Below, piece by piece: positions 15,404 through 24,483 of a DNA stretch of 50,796 nucleotides (positions are counted from its first letter, which is position 1; each line of letters begins with the position of its first letter). The translations under genes were made by a program, and so were the position numbers. Where the stretch lies: NCBI GenBank assembly GCA_018240025.1, contig JAFEGM010000071.1, positions 1-50,796 of the forward strand. Direction: 5' to 3'. This DNA comes from Verrucomicrobiota bacterium. GTDB lineage: Bacteria > Verrucomicrobiota > Verrucomicrobiia > Chthoniobacterales > SZAS-18. The notes under the pieces were generated by a model. That model was not told the DNA's origin, searched no databases, and saw only the letters and a list, made by a program, of their open reading frames with translations.

Positions 15404-17812
15404 ATGCTCTCCCTCCGCCGACTGCTCAAGACTCCGGGCTTCACCATCCTCGCCGTGCTCACGCTCGCGCTCGGGATCGGGGCCAACACCGCCATCTTCA
15501 GCCTGGTCCACGACCTGTTCCTGCGCGGGCTGCCGTTCCGCGAGCCGGACCGGCTCGTGCGGCTCTACAGCGAGGCCAAGGACCGCAACATCGACAAGGT
15601 CAATTTCTCCGTGCCTCGCTTCAAGCACTTCCGGGAAAACCAAAAGTCGTTCGACGGCTTCATCGCGGACACCGGGGCGGGCTTCAATCTCACGGGCCTG
15701 GGCGAGCCGGTGCAGATCATCGGCTTCCACCTCTCGCGCGGGTATTTCCAGACCCTGGGCGTGCAGCCGCTGCAGGGTCGGTATTTCACCGCGGAAGAGG
15801 AACAGCAGGCCGATGTGGCCATGGTCACGGAAACCTTCTGGCGCAAGCGCCTGGGGGGCGATCCGAACGTGCTCCAGCGCTCCATCCAGCTCGACGGCGT
15901 GCCGCACGCGATCGTCGCCGTGGTGGCGGATCAGCCGCTGGCCTGGTTCGGTCCGAATGCGGAGGTCTTCACCTCGCGGCCGTTCCAGCTGCCCGGCATT
16001 CCGGAGGAGAAGATGATGCGCGGCCTGAGCTACCTGCGGGTCATCGGCCGCCTGAAGCCGGGCGTGACACCCGAGCAGGCGCTGGCCGAGGAGCGGGTGC
16101 TCCATCAGACGTACAAAACATCCTGGCCCGCCACGGCGGACAATACGTGGACACCGGTGCAGGTGAATGCGGCCGACGACATCACGGGCAACCTGCGCCC
16201 CGCCTTCGGCACGCTCCTCGCGGCGGTGGGCTTCGTCCTGCTCATCGCCTGCAGCAACGTGGCCAACCTCCTGCTGGTGCGCTTTTCCGGTCGCCGGCGT
16301 GAGGTGGCGGTGCGGCTCGCGCTGGGGTCGCCGCGCACCGAGATCGTGCGGCTCTTCCTCGTCGAGAGCGTCACGGTCAGCCTGCTGGCCGCGACCGTCG
16401 GACTGCTGCTGGCGCAGTATCTCCTGCGGCTCGTGCCGATCCTGACCGGGGAGAATCTGCAGCTGGGCACGCAGCTCGCCCTGCACCCGCCGGTGCTGGC
16501 GTTCGCGCTCGGTCTTGCGCTGCTGGTGGGCGTGGCGATGGGTCTCTATCCGGCCTTGCAGGGCAGCGGCACCGACGTCTCCGAGGCCCTGCGCGACGGT
16601 GGGCGTGGCGTCTCGGGCAGTCGGGGGCAACAGCGCTTCCGCAAGATTCTGGTCGGAGCGCAAGTGGCGCTCTCGGTCGTGCTGCTGGCCGGGGCCGGCC
16701 TGCTCATCGACAGCTTTCTGCGGCTTTATCGGCAGGATGCGGGCTTCCGCGCAGAGCGACTGTGGATCGGAGCGGTCGGCCTGCCGCCGGCGGCGTATCC
16801 CGACACGCCGTCGAAGACGCGCTTCACCGAGCGATTGCTCTCCGATCTGCGCAACACCCCCGGCGTGGAGGCGGCCGCGGTGGGCGACAGTCTGCCGCTC
16901 AACGGCAACGATTCCGCCTCGCCCTACGTCCGGGCCGAGCGCGGCGAACTGCCGCTCAACGAGCGTCCGCTCGGCCTGACCCGCGCCGTCGCGCCGGGCT
17001 ACTTCCAGGCGCTGGGCGTGCCGTTGCTGCGGGGGCGCGACTTCACCGACCGCGATCAGCACGACGCCCCGCTGGTGGTGATCCTCAGCCAGGCCACCGC
17101 GAAGAAGCTCTTCCCGAACGAAGACCCGCTGGGCCGGCGCATTCTCTTCGGCACCGACAACGGGTCCGGGCTGCCGTCCGAGGTGATCGGGGTGGTCGGC
17201 GATGTGCGCTCGGTCCAGCTCTCGAAGACCAACGAGATCGAATTCTACCGGCCACTGCCGCAGCGCCCGAGTCCGTTCCTGAGCATCGCGGTGCGCATGA
17301 ATAGCTCCGCCGCCGCAGGTGGTGCGGTGGTGCGCCAGGCGCTGAACGAGCTCGATAACAGTCTGCCGGTGATTCAACCGGGCACGATGGATGGCCTCGT
17401 CTCGGCCTCGCTGGGGCAGGAACGCCTGCTCACCGCGCTGCTGGGCGGATTCGCTGCGGTGGCGATGCTCCTCGCCATGGTTGGCATCTACGGCGCCGTC
17501 TCCTACACGGTCGAGCAGCGCCAGGGCGAACTCAGCCTGCGCATGGCGCTGGGCGCGGGGCCGGGCGATGTGCTCCGACTCGTGGTCGATCAGGGTATGC
17601 GGCCCGTGTATTTCGGACTCGTCGCCGGCCTGCTGACTGCGCTCGGCCTGGGCCGACTCATTGCCACGCAACTCTACGGCGTCAGCGCGCACGATCCGAA
17701 GCTGCTTTCCGCGGCGCTGCTCGGGCTGGGTTTGATCGGCCTGCTGGCCTGTCTCATCCCGGCCTGGCGGGCGACCCGCGTGCAGCCCGTGGACGCACTG
17801 CGGGCGGTCTGA
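15404..17812 (+). CDS. ADOP-type ABC transporter permease (MacB/FtsX fold)
   Basis: 802 residues. Duplicated MacB_PCD-FtsX architecture: an N-terminal helix in the signature [20 protein letters not shown] followed by [14 protein letters not shown], a periplasmic domain (about 50-270), an FtsX block (about 275-410, including [19 protein letters not shown] [14 protein letters not shown]), a second helix and periplasmic domain (about 430-670), and a terminal FtsX block with [20 protein letters not shown], ending in [17 protein letters not shown]. This is the permease class called ADOP (Acidobacterial duplicated orphan permease), which lacks a neighbouring ATPase; none is encoded nearby here. The likely role is export or mechanotransmission across the envelope. 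The ATG at 15404 begins the conserved N-terminus. A second copy lies at 29937-32303. Confidence 0.92.
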   Translation: MLSLRRLLKTPGFTILAVLTLALGIGANTAIFSLVHDLFLRGLPFREPDRLVRLYSEAKDRNIDKVNFSVPRFKHFRENQKSFDGFIADTGAGFNLTGLGEPVQIIGFHLSRGYFQTLGVQPLQGRYFTAEEEQQADVAMVTETFWRKRLGGDPNVLQRSIQLDGVPHAIVAVVADQPLAWFGPNAEVFTSRPFQLPGIPEEKMMRGLSYLRVIGRLKPGVTPEQALAEERVLHQTYKTSWPATADNTWTPVQVNAADDITGNLRPAFGTLLAAVGFVLLIACSNVANLLLVRFSGRRREVAVRLALGSPRTEIVRLFLVESVTVSLLAATVGLLLAQYLLRLVPILTGENLQLGTQLALHPPVLAFALGLALLVGVAMGLYPALQGSGTDVSEALRDGGRGVSGSRGQQRFRKILVGAQVALSVVLLAGAGLLIDSFLRLYRQDAGFRAERLWIGAVGLPPAAYPDTPSKTRFTERLLSDLRNTPGVEAAAVGDSLPLNGNDSASPYVRAERGELPLNERPLGLTRAVAPGYFQALGVPLLRGRDFTDRDQHDAPLVVILSQATAKKLFPNEDPLGRRILFGTDNGSGLPSEVIGVVGDVRSVQLSKTNEIEFYRPLPQRPSPFLSIAVRMNSSAAAGGAVVRQALNELDNSLPVIQPGTMDGLVSASLGQERLLTALLGGFAAVAMLLAMVGIYGAVSYTVEQRQGELSLRMALGAGPGDVLRLVVDQGMRPVYFGLVAGLLTALGLGRLIATQLYGVSAHDPKLLSAALLGLGLIGLLACLIPAWRATRVQPVDALRAV

Positions 17813-17820
17813 TCTGAGCG

Positions 17821-17870
17821 GGTTCACGCGAAGTTGCGAAGGAAGCGAAGGCGCGAAGCTGAAGCGAAGG
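17821..17870. repeat. GCGAAG-type intergenic repeat, copy 2
   Basis: The 13-mer ggttcacgcgaag is identical to copy 1 at 2058-2070. It is followed by four more degenerate units ending in gcgaag. It begins directly after the ADOP permease stop codon. Confidence 0.65.
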
Positions 17871-18012
17871 GGGGTGGGCTAGCGCCGAGCGCCGCCTCCG
17901 AGGATTCCGCCGGGTGATCCGGAGCGGAGTGGAGCGCGAATTTCGTCGGGAGCTGGAATGAGCCTGAGCTCTTTCCACTCTTCCTGACGCATCTCCGCGC
18001 GCACCCTTTTCG

Positions 18013-18088
18013 CTCTCGAGAGAAGCCCGGCCGGGCTGCTCGGGACGGCGGGCATTGGCGTAGCAGGCGCCAGTGCCCGTGCGTCCCG
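18013..18088. promoter_or_regulatory. Cluster of three dyads before the GH109 gene
   Basis: This fills the middle of the 341-base gap 17813-18153. A 10-bp palindrome ctctcgagag (18013-18022) and a 14-bp palindrome agcccggccgggct (18024-18037) are followed by an imperfect 20-bp hairpin with 7-base loop (18041-18060 with 18068-18088; paired blocks cgggacg/cgtcccg, gggca/tgccc and tggcg/cgcca). Nothing else is recognisable in the gap apart from the repeat at its start. Confidence 0.45.
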
Positions 18089-18153
18089 GGCGGTGTGGGG
18101 GCGAAATGCGGACGGGCCATGGACCAGGGTTCGCCGGTCGTTAGATTCGGCCC

Positions 18154-19539
18154 ATGAACGACCGCCGGACTTTCCTGAAGAACCTGGGAGCCCTCGGCGC
18201 GGGCGTGGCCGCAGTCGGCGCGGTGGCGCCTGCGGTTGCCACGGCGGCCGAGACGGCGGCTCCGCCCAGACCGAGCGGAAGTCGCTATCTCGGCGACTTC
18301 GCCGCGCCGAAGCTCGAGCAGGTGCGCTGGGGCGTCATCGGGCTGGGGGAGCGCGGCAGTGTGCTGGCGGGCATTCTCGGCCAGATCGAGGGCAGTCAGG
18401 TCGTGGCCATCTCCGATCTGTACTCGGATTACTGCCAGCGGACGGTGGCGGCACTGGCCAAGCACGGTCGTCCCGCACCGGCGGTGTATCAGGGCGATCC
18501 GAAGCGCTACCATGAGTTGCTGGCCCGACCGGATGTCGACGCGGTGGTGATCGCCACGCCGTGGGAAGAGCACGCGCCCATGGCCATCGCCGCGCTGCGG
18601 GCCGGCAAGCACGCCTTCGTCGAGGTCCCACTGGCGCCGACGCTGCCGGAGCTCTGGGCCATCATCGACGCGGCCGAGCGCGCCGGCCGGCACTGCATGA
18701 TGCTGGAGAACTGCAATTACGGGCGCGAGGAACTGTTCTACCTCAACCTTTGTCGCCAGGGCGTGCTCGGCGAACTGCTCCACGCCGAGGCCGCCTACAT
18801 CCATGAACTGCGCTTCCAGATGCAGCATGTGGAGCGCGGCACCGGAAGCTGGCGCACGCCGCATTATTCGCCGGCCCACGGCGGCAATCTCTACCCGACC
18901 CACGGGCTCGGGCCGGTGGCGCAGTATCTCAGCCTCGCGCGCACGGAGGACAACTTCGAGCGATTGGTCTCGTTCTCCAGCCCGGGCCGCGGGCGCACGC
19001 TGGCGGCGCGCAAGAACTTCCCGCCCGACCACCGGTGGAATCGGCTCAAGTTCGAGGGCGGCGACATCAGCACGCAGATCGTCAAGACGACGCTCGGTCG
19101 CACCGTGCTGGTGCAGTGGGACGAAACCAGCCCGCGGCCCTACAGCCGGCACGATCTCGTGCAGGGCACGCAGGGAACGGTGGCCGGATTCCCGCCGCGC
19201 GCGGCTATCGAGGGTCGGGGCGACTACCACAAATGGCTGCAGGGCGAGGCCTACGAAAAGCTGCGCGAGGAGTTCGAGCATCCGCTCTACCGCCGCTTAG
19301 GCGCGCAGGCCGAGAAGATGGGCGGCCATGGCGGGATGGATTCCATCATGCTGCTGCGGTTGGTGGAATGTCTGCGGCGGGGCGAGGCGCTGGACCAGAA
19401 TCTGTACGAAGGCGCCTATTGGAGTGCGGTCCGTCCGCTCAGCGCCGCGTCGGAGGCGGCCGGCGGAGCGCCGCAGCTCTTCCCCGATTTCACCCGCGGC
19501 GGCTGGCGTACGACCAAGCCGCTCGCGGTGGTGGCCTGA
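18154..19539 (+). CDS. Tat-exported Gfo/Idh/MocA-fold GH109-type glycosidase
   Basis: 461 residues. Twin-arginine signal (DRRTFLKN at 3-10, then a hydrophobic Ala/Gly/Val stretch). Rossmann NAD site VRWGVIGLGERGSVLAGIL (about 57-75), and EVPLAPT near the cofactor. Features of glycoside hydrolase family 109, which cleaves alpha-N-acetylgalactosamine by an NAD-dependent oxidation-elimination route: ENCNYGREELFYLNLCRQGV, YIHELRFQ and NLYPTHGLGPVAQYL, where Tyr247 and His250 match the catalytic Y-x-x-H pair of this family. Folding with bound NAD in the cytoplasm explains Tat export. Other members of the fold are plain dehydrogenases, but the combined motifs favour GH109. No sulfatase or other glycan gene is adjacent. 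Confidence 0.87.
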   Translation: MNDRRTFLKNLGALGAGVAAVGAVAPAVATAAETAAPPRPSGSRYLGDFAAPKLEQVRWGVIGLGERGSVLAGILGQIEGSQVVAISDLYSDYCQRTVAALAKHGRPAPAVYQGDPKRYHELLARPDVDAVVIATPWEEHAPMAIAALRAGKHAFVEVPLAPTLPELWAIIDAAERAGRHCMMLENCNYGREELFYLNLCRQGVLGELLHAEAAYIHELRFQMQHVERGTGSWRTPHYSPAHGGNLYPTHGLGPVAQYLSLARTEDNFERLVSFSSPGRGRTLAARKNFPPDHRWNRLKFEGGDISTQIVKTTLGRTVLVQWDETSPRPYSRHDLVQGTQGTVAGFPPRAAIEGRGDYHKWLQGEAYEKLREEFEHPLYRRLGAQAEKMGGHGGMDSIMLLRLVECLRRGEALDQNLYEGAYWSAVRPLSAASEAAGGAPQLFPDFTRGGWRTTKPLAVVA

Positions 19540-19558
19540 GCCTGACCTCTTCTCGCGC

Positions 19559-21109
19559 ATGGAGACGATCTGGCTGATGGGCGATCATCTGTCGCCCACG
19601 CATCCCGGCCTCGCTGGCGGACCGCGGCCGGACGCGGTCGTGCTCTTCATCGAATCGCGCAAGCGCGGCGGCTGGCTGCGCTACCACCAGCAGAAGCTGG
19701 TGCTGATCTACTCCGCGATGCGCCATTTCGCCGCGGACCTGCGCGCGGCGGGCTGGCAGGTGGATTACCACCGACTCGCCGACACGCCCGACTTTCTCGG
19801 TGGACTGGAGCGACACCTCGAGCGGCATCGTTCCAGCCGGGTGCTGCTGCTGGAGCCGAACGACTGGCCCACGACGCAGGCCGTGGCGCAGTGGCGCGCG
19901 CGGGTGCAGGTGCCGCTTGAACTGCTGCCGAACCATTTCTTCCTCTGCGGCCGGGAAGAATTCCGGCGCTGGGCGGGCAGTTCCAAGCGCCTGCTGATGG
20001 AGAATCACTACCGACGGCTGCGCCGCGAACACGGCATCCTCGTGGACGAGCGCGGCGACCCCGAGGGCGGGGCCTGGAACTACGACGCGGACAATCGCCA
20101 CACCTTTGCGCAGTGGACCAAGGAGCGTCGCGGCCCGGCCCCGCCGCCGCGGCGCGAGGAGCCCGATGCCTGCACCCGCGAGGTCATGGCGGAGGTGGCG
20201 CGCGAATTCGCCGACCACCCCGGGCGGGCCGACGGATTCTGGCTGCCGGTCGACCGCGCCGGCGCGCTGCGCTGGCTGCGGCAGTTCGTCGACGAGCGGC
20301 TGGCGGGCTTCGGACCCTACGAGGATCTGATGTCCGAGCAGGATCCACAGCTGCATCACTCCGTGCTTTCCCCGCTGCTGAACATCGGCCTGCTCAGCCC
20401 GCGGGAGTGCCTCGACGCCGCGCTCGAGGCCTATCGCGCCGGCCGCGCGCCGCTTTCGTCGGTCGAGGGTTTCGTGCGCCAGATCCTCGGCTGGCGCGAG
20501 TTCGTCAACGGCATCTACTGGCTGAAGATGCCCGACTACGTGGAGCAGAACGCGCTCGGCGCCTCGCGTCCGCTGCCAGCCTGGTTCTACAGCGGGCAGA
20601 CCGAGATGAATTGCCTGCGTCGCTGCCTCGGCCAGGTCATCGACACCGCCTACAACCACCACATCCAGCGTCTCATGGTGCTGGGCAATTTCGTCATGCT
20701 GGCCGACATCGCCCCGCGCGAGGTTCTGCGCTGGTTCCTGGAGATGTATTGCGATGCCTTCGACTGGGTCATGGCCGCCAATGTCATCGGCATGATCCTG
20801 CAGGCCGACGGCGGCTTCATGGCGACGAAGCCCTACGTGGCCGGCAGCGGGTACATCTCGAAGATGAGCGACTATTGCAGCGGCTGTCGCTACCGGCCCG
20901 CAGTGAAAACCGGCCCGCAGGCCTGTCCGTTCAACTACCTCTACTGGGCCTTCTTCGACCGCCACGCCGCCGTCTTCGAACGCAATCCCCGCGTGGCCAT
21001 GGCCGTGCGCAGCTGGCGGAACAAGGCGCCCGCCGAGCAGCAGGCGATCCGCGCATCCGCCGCGATGTTTCTGGCCGAGCACGTGCCGGAGCCTCCCGCC
21101 CAGGCGTGA
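19559..21109 (+). CDS. Iron-sulfur bacterial cryptochrome/photolyase (FeS-BCP)
   Basis: 516 residues, flavin-dependent photolyase-related protein of the FeS-BCP/CryPro clade, whose characterised members repair (6-4) photoproducts using light. N-terminal Rossmann-like antenna domain (WLMGDHLSPTHPGL, ESRKRGGWLRYHQQKLVLIY) and C-terminal helical FAD domain (VEGFVRQILGWREFVNGIYW, YNHHIQRLMVLGNFVML, WVMAANVIGM). Four cysteines, 352, 440, 443 and 456, have the same mutual spacing as the [4Fe-4S] ligands of Agrobacterium PhrB as I remember them. The ATG at 19559 starts the conserved METIWLMGDH and is 20 bases after the GH109 stop, so the two may be co-transcribed. Confidence 0.93.
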   Translation: METIWLMGDHLSPTHPGLAGGPRPDAVVLFIESRKRGGWLRYHQQKLVLIYSAMRHFAADLRAAGWQVDYHRLADTPDFLGGLERHLERHRSSRVLLLEPNDWPTTQAVAQWRARVQVPLELLPNHFFLCGREEFRRWAGSSKRLLMENHYRRLRREHGILVDERGDPEGGAWNYDADNRHTFAQWTKERRGPAPPPRREEPDACTREVMAEVAREFADHPGRADGFWLPVDRAGALRWLRQFVDERLAGFGPYEDLMSEQDPQLHHSVLSPLLNIGLLSPRECLDAALEAYRAGRAPLSSVEGFVRQILGWREFVNGIYWLKMPDYVEQNALGASRPLPAWFYSGQTEMNCLRRCLGQVIDTAYNHHIQRLMVLGNFVMLADIAPREVLRWFLEMYCDAFDWVMAANVIGMILQADGGFMATKPYVAGSGYISKMSDYCSGCRYRPAVKTGPQACPFNYLYWAFFDRHAAVFERNPRVAMAVRSWRNKAPAEQQAIRASAAMFLAEHVPEPPAQA

Positions 21110-21122
21110 GCGCCTCGCCCTC

Positions 21123-21182
21123 CGCTCCTCCTTCACTCCTCCGCTCTCCGCTCCTCCGCTCCTCCGCTCCTCCGCTCCTCCG
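21123..21182. repeat. Octanucleotide repeat cgctcctc
   Basis: Four perfect tandem cgctcctc units (21149-21180) with degenerate copies before them (21123-21148). Directly after the photolyase gene and followed by a REP-like palindrome. Confidence 0.65.
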
Positions 21183-21186
21183 AAGG

Positions 21187-21205
21187 CCGCACTCGGAGAG
21201 TGCGG
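21187..21205. repeat. REP-like palindrome CCGCACTC-gga-GAGTGCGG
   Basis: A perfect 8-bp inverted repeat with a 3-base loop, flanked by ggactac. It resembles small dispersed palindromes in many bacterial genomes. One copy only in this window, so repeat status is inference. Confidence 0.4.
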
Positions 21206-21278
21206 ACTACGTCCTCGCTGCACAAGGCGGCTCGACAGCGGAGCCGGTTCACCCGAATCTGGCGCGGTCGCTCCCCGC

Positions 21279-22613
21279 ATGATTCCGGAATATCCCACTC
21301 CCTGGCAGCGCCGCACCATCTGGGCGGCGTTGACGGCGCTGGCGGTGAGCACGCTGATCTCGATCTTCGTCGGCGGCATCTGGGTCGCGACCAACGTGCT
21401 GTCCTTCCTCCAGCCGTTGCTGGTGCCGTTCGCGATCTCCGGCGTCCTGGCCTACCTGCTCGAGCCGGTGGTCGGCGTGCTCTCGCAGCGGGCCAAAATG
21501 AGCCGCAGCGCGGCCACGGTGACCATCTTCGGCGCCATCGTGGTGGGCCTGTCGCTCCTCGCGGTCACGGTCATTCCCAGTCTCTACCGGCAGAGTGTCG
21601 ATGTGGCCAAGAAGATGCCGGGCTACGCGCGCAAGCTGCAGCAAAAGGTGCCGGAGTGGATCGACTCGTCGCAGGACAAGCTGCGCGAAATCGGCGAAAT
21701 GATTCCCGGTCGCAAACCGGCGCCGCCGCCCAGTCTGCCGCCGCAGGCCTCCAGCGCGGGGACGGAGCCGGCGGCCTCGCCCAGCCCGGCGAAGAAGAAC
21801 CCGCTCGATGCCGACAGCGTGCGGGAGTACATCGAGAAGCAGGTCGGCAAGCTGGAGGATCAGATTCCCAACATCCTCAACAGCGTCTGGAACCTGATCG
21901 GCCGCGGGATCGGCGGCTTTCTCGGCATTTTCGGTTTTCTCATCAGTGCGGTGATCGTGCCGTTCTGCCTGTGGTACTTTTTGAAGGAGGGCGACCACAT
22001 CAAAAAGAACTGGGGCGACTACCTGCCGCTCGCGCCGTCGCCGTTCAAGGATGAGGTGGTCGGCGTGCTCAGCGAGATGAACGGCTACCTCGTGGCCTTC
22101 TTCCGCGGACAGCTGATCATCAGCCTGATTGACGGGGCGCTCATCGGCATCGCGCTCCTCATCGTCGGGATCGACTTCGCCCTGCTCATCGGCCTGCTGG
22201 TCGTCTTCCTCTCGCTCATTCCCTATCTGGGCATCATCCTCTGCTACATCCCCGCCGTGCTGATCGCGGTGCTGCAGTTCGGCGACTGGCAGCATCCGCT
22301 GGCGGTCACCATCGTCTTCGTGGCGGTGCAGCAATTCGAGGGCTTCTTCATCGCGCCCCGCATCCAGAGCGAGACGGTCGGGCTGCATCCGCTCACCATC
22401 ATCCTGAGCGTGGTGGGCTGGTCGCTCCTGCTCGGCGGTCTGCTCGGCGCCCTCCTGGCCGTGCCGCTTTCCGCCATGCTGAAGGTGCTGCTGCGGCGGT
22501 ACGTCTGGTCGCGCCGCGAGCGGTCCGTGCTCACGATCCCCGGGGAGACGGACGAGAATGGCTCCGACCTCCCGCCGCGGACGACTCCGCGCATCATCCT
22601 GCCGGACCGCTGA
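21279..22613 (+). CDS. AI-2E family transporter (PerM/TqsA/YdiK-like)
   Basis: 444 residues with the family's layout of about eight membrane helices. Two N-terminal helices surround FLQPLLVPFAISGVLAYLLE, then a helix (TVTIFGAIVVGLSLLAVTVI), a long soluble loop (about 108-205) with a Pro-rich insertion of PPPSLPPQASS type, and a C-terminal block of helices including FLISAVIVPFCLWYFLKEGD, LIIVGIDFALLIGLLVVFLS, IPYLGIILCYIPAVL and the signature EGFFIAPRIQSETVGLHPL. Family members export varied small molecules or act as antiporters; AI-2 transport itself is documented for few. The charged C-terminal tail (about 410-444) is likely cytoplasmic. Confidence 0.92.
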   Translation: MIPEYPTPWQRRTIWAALTALAVSTLISIFVGGIWVATNVLSFLQPLLVPFAISGVLAYLLEPVVGVLSQRAKMSRSAATVTIFGAIVVGLSLLAVTVIPSLYRQSVDVAKKMPGYARKLQQKVPEWIDSSQDKLREIGEMIPGRKPAPPPSLPPQASSAGTEPAASPSPAKKNPLDADSVREYIEKQVGKLEDQIPNILNSVWNLIGRGIGGFLGIFGFLISAVIVPFCLWYFLKEGDHIKKNWGDYLPLAPSPFKDEVVGVLSEMNGYLVAFFRGQLIISLIDGALIGIALLIVGIDFALLIGLLVVFLSLIPYLGIILCYIPAVLIAVLQFGDWQHPLAVTIVFVAVQQFEGFFIAPRIQSETVGLHPLTIILSVVGWSLLLGGLLGALLAVPLSAMLKVLLRRYVWSRRERSVLTIPGETDENGSDLPPRTTPRIILPDR

Positions 22614-22626
22614 GCTGCCTGTCGAT

Positions 22627-23037
22627 CTAGCGGCTGGCGGGCGTCGGCTCGGGCGGAGGCCGGAGGAAGCGGATGCGCGAGCCGGGAGCGTTGGCCTGGA
22701 AGGCGGGTTCGCCGACGAACACGGTGTAGTCGCGGCCGTCGTCGCCCCGCACCACCAGGCGGTAAGTCCCCTTCACCTCGCGGCTCCGGAGCCCGTCGCG
22801 CCCGAGTTGGATCTGCTGCTCCGGCTCCGGGGTGAAGAGTTTCTCGACCACGACGCCCTCCACCCACTTGGGGTTGATCGCCTGGCGGGAAAGCGCCCAA
22901 AAGCCCAGGGCAAGGAAGCCGATCACGCAAAGCCCGACGAGCAGCGCGATCCGCCAGGCTGGCGTGGAGGTCGCAAAGTTCCGGTTTGGGGGCGGGGGAC
23001 GGTGGGATACCGGGGTGCCGGGAGGAGTCGCGTCCAT
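22627..23037 (-). CDS. Single-pass membrane protein of unknown function
   Basis: 136 residues. A Pro-rich N-terminus (about 25 residues), one membrane helix (WRIALLVGLCVIGFLALGFW, about 28-47), then a small soluble domain with predicted strands (WVEGVVVEKLFTPEPEQQI, GTYRLVVRGDDGRDYTVFVG) and a Pro-rich tail. The soluble part resembles small beta-barrel domains that handle conversion or anchoring, but I cannot name a family. ATG at 23037 chosen; an upstream in-frame ATG at 23088 adds basic residues. It is convergent with the AI-2E gene (13-base gap) and divergent from pilC. Confidence 0.6.
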   Translation of the reverse strand: MDATPPGTPVSHRPPPPNRNFATSTPAWRIALLVGLCVIGFLALGFWALSRQAINPKWVEGVVVEKLFTPEPEQQIQLGRDGLRSREVKGTYRLVVRGDDGRDYTVFVGEPAFQANAPGSRIRFLRPPPEPTPASR

Positions 23038-23198
23038 CGCCTCACCATACCCACTCCGCCGAGCCCGGGAGGGGTGGAATGCGCGCATTTGCTCTCCGCC
23101 CCGGGGTCGCGGACTGCGGCGAAAATTCCGTTCAGCTTCCTACTGGCATTTTTTCTGCTCGCTCCCTAGAATCCCTTTGCCCTTCTGCCTTCCCACCA

Positions 23199-24410
23199 AT
23201 GTTCACCTACTCTTTTCAGGCACGCGACGCGAGCGGCAAGATCACCTCGGGCACTCAGGAGGCTCTCAACGAGGAGAGTGCGATCACCAGTTTGATGAGT
23301 CGGGGCCTGATGGTGCTGAGCATTCAGCAGAAATCGGCCGCCTCGAAGAAGAAGAAGATCACGATGGTGAAGGACGCCGACTTGGTGATGTTCACCCGGC
23401 AGTTGGCGACGATGGTGGATGCGGGCATTCCGCTGGTGCAGGCCATGACCGCGCTCTACGACACCGCGGATCCGAAGCGGCAGGCTGGGCTGCGCTCGGT
23501 CATCGGCGACATCACCAGCCGGGTGCAGGGCGGCGAATCCTTCAATCAGTCGCTGGCGAAGCATCCATTCGTCTTCAACCGGCTGTACGTCAGCATGGTC
23601 AAGGCGGGCGAGGCGGGCGGTTTGCTGGCGGAAATTCTCGATCGTCTGGCGGGCTTCCTCGAGGCCAGCGCTCGCCTGAAGAAGAAGATCAAGTCGGCCA
23701 TGGTGTACCCGGTGGTGGTCATCAGCATCGCCGTGCTGATCACGATCTTCCTCATCGTGAAGGTCGTGCCCGTCTTCGCGGACGTCTTCAAGGACTTCGG
23801 CAAGCCGCTGCCGGGACCCACCCAGATGTTGGTCGATTTCAGCGAAATGTGCCGCGAGTACTGGTGGGCGTTCCTGCTGGTCTTCGTCGGCATTTTCTAC
23901 GGGCTGAAGGCCTTCCTGGCTTCGCAACGCGGCGCCGAGTTGTGGCATCGCTACCAACTCAAGCTGCCGGTCTTCGGGCCGCTGCTGCATAAGATCGCGA
24001 TGACCCGTTTCGCCCGCACCTTCGCGCAGTTGATCCGCTCCGGCGTGCCGATCCTGGAGACGCTCGACATCGTGGGCGGCTCGGCGGGCAATTCGGTCGT
24101 CGAGCAATCGATCCGCGGGGTCAGCACCGACGTGGAAAAAGGCGACAATCTATCTGTGGCGCTGTCGAAGCGGCCGATCTTCCCGCCCATGATGGTGCGC
24201 ATGGTCGCGGCCGGCGAATCGACTGGCAAGATCGACGAAATGCTCGAAAAAATGGCGGACTTCTGGGACGAGGAAATCGAAGCCATGCTGGCCGCCCTCA
24301 CTTCGCTGCTGGAGCCGATCCTCATCGTCACGCTCGGCATCATCATCGGCGGCATCGTCATCTGCATGTTCCTGCCGATCTTCCAGCTGGCCGAAGTGGT
24401 CTCGGGCTGA
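23199..24410 (+). CDS. pilC: Type IV pilus / type II secretion inner-membrane platform protein PilC/GspF
   Basis: 403 residues. N-terminal PilC segment FTYSFQARDASGKITSGTQE, then two GspF domains (about 70-190 and 270-395), each ending in membrane helices: VYPVVVISIAVLITIFLIVK, AFLLVFVGIFYGL and IVTLGIIIGGIVICMFLPIF. Conserved FTRQLATMVDAGIPLVQAM and FARTFAQLIRSGVPILETLD mark the two repeats, and EPILIVTLG is the usual C-terminal motif. It anchors the assembly and retraction ATPases to the inner membrane. The ATG at 23199 matches the conserved start. The partner retraction ATPase pilT lies at 32477-33589; no pilB or pilin is in view. Confidence 0.95.
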   Translation: MFTYSFQARDASGKITSGTQEALNEESAITSLMSRGLMVLSIQQKSAASKKKKITMVKDADLVMFTRQLATMVDAGIPLVQAMTALYDTADPKRQAGLRSVIGDITSRVQGGESFNQSLAKHPFVFNRLYVSMVKAGEAGGLLAEILDRLAGFLEASARLKKKIKSAMVYPVVVISIAVLITIFLIVKVVPVFADVFKDFGKPLPGPTQMLVDFSEMCREYWWAFLLVFVGIFYGLKAFLASQRGAELWHRYQLKLPVFGPLLHKIAMTRFARTFAQLIRSGVPILETLDIVGGSAGNSVVEQSIRGVSTDVEKGDNLSVALSKRPIFPPMMVRMVAAGESTGKIDEMLEKMADFWDEEIEAMLAALTSLLEPILIVTLGIIIGGIVICMFLPIFQLAEVVSG

Positions 24411-24483
24411 TCGGAGCGGCTGCGTCCGCGCCGGGCCGGTTCTCGGTCCGCGCGGGCCGGGCTTCCGGTAGATCTGCGCCTCG

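Noticed and set aside
15365..17827. An 820-codon minus-strand frame opposite the ADOP permease
   Set aside because: Its composition is rich in His, Gln, Arg and Glu, typical of reverse-complemented GC-rich coding DNA, with no recognisable domain.
21123..21182. Tandem repeats considered as a CRISPR array
   Set aside because: The units are 8 bp and contiguous, with no spacers, and no cas genes are present in the window.
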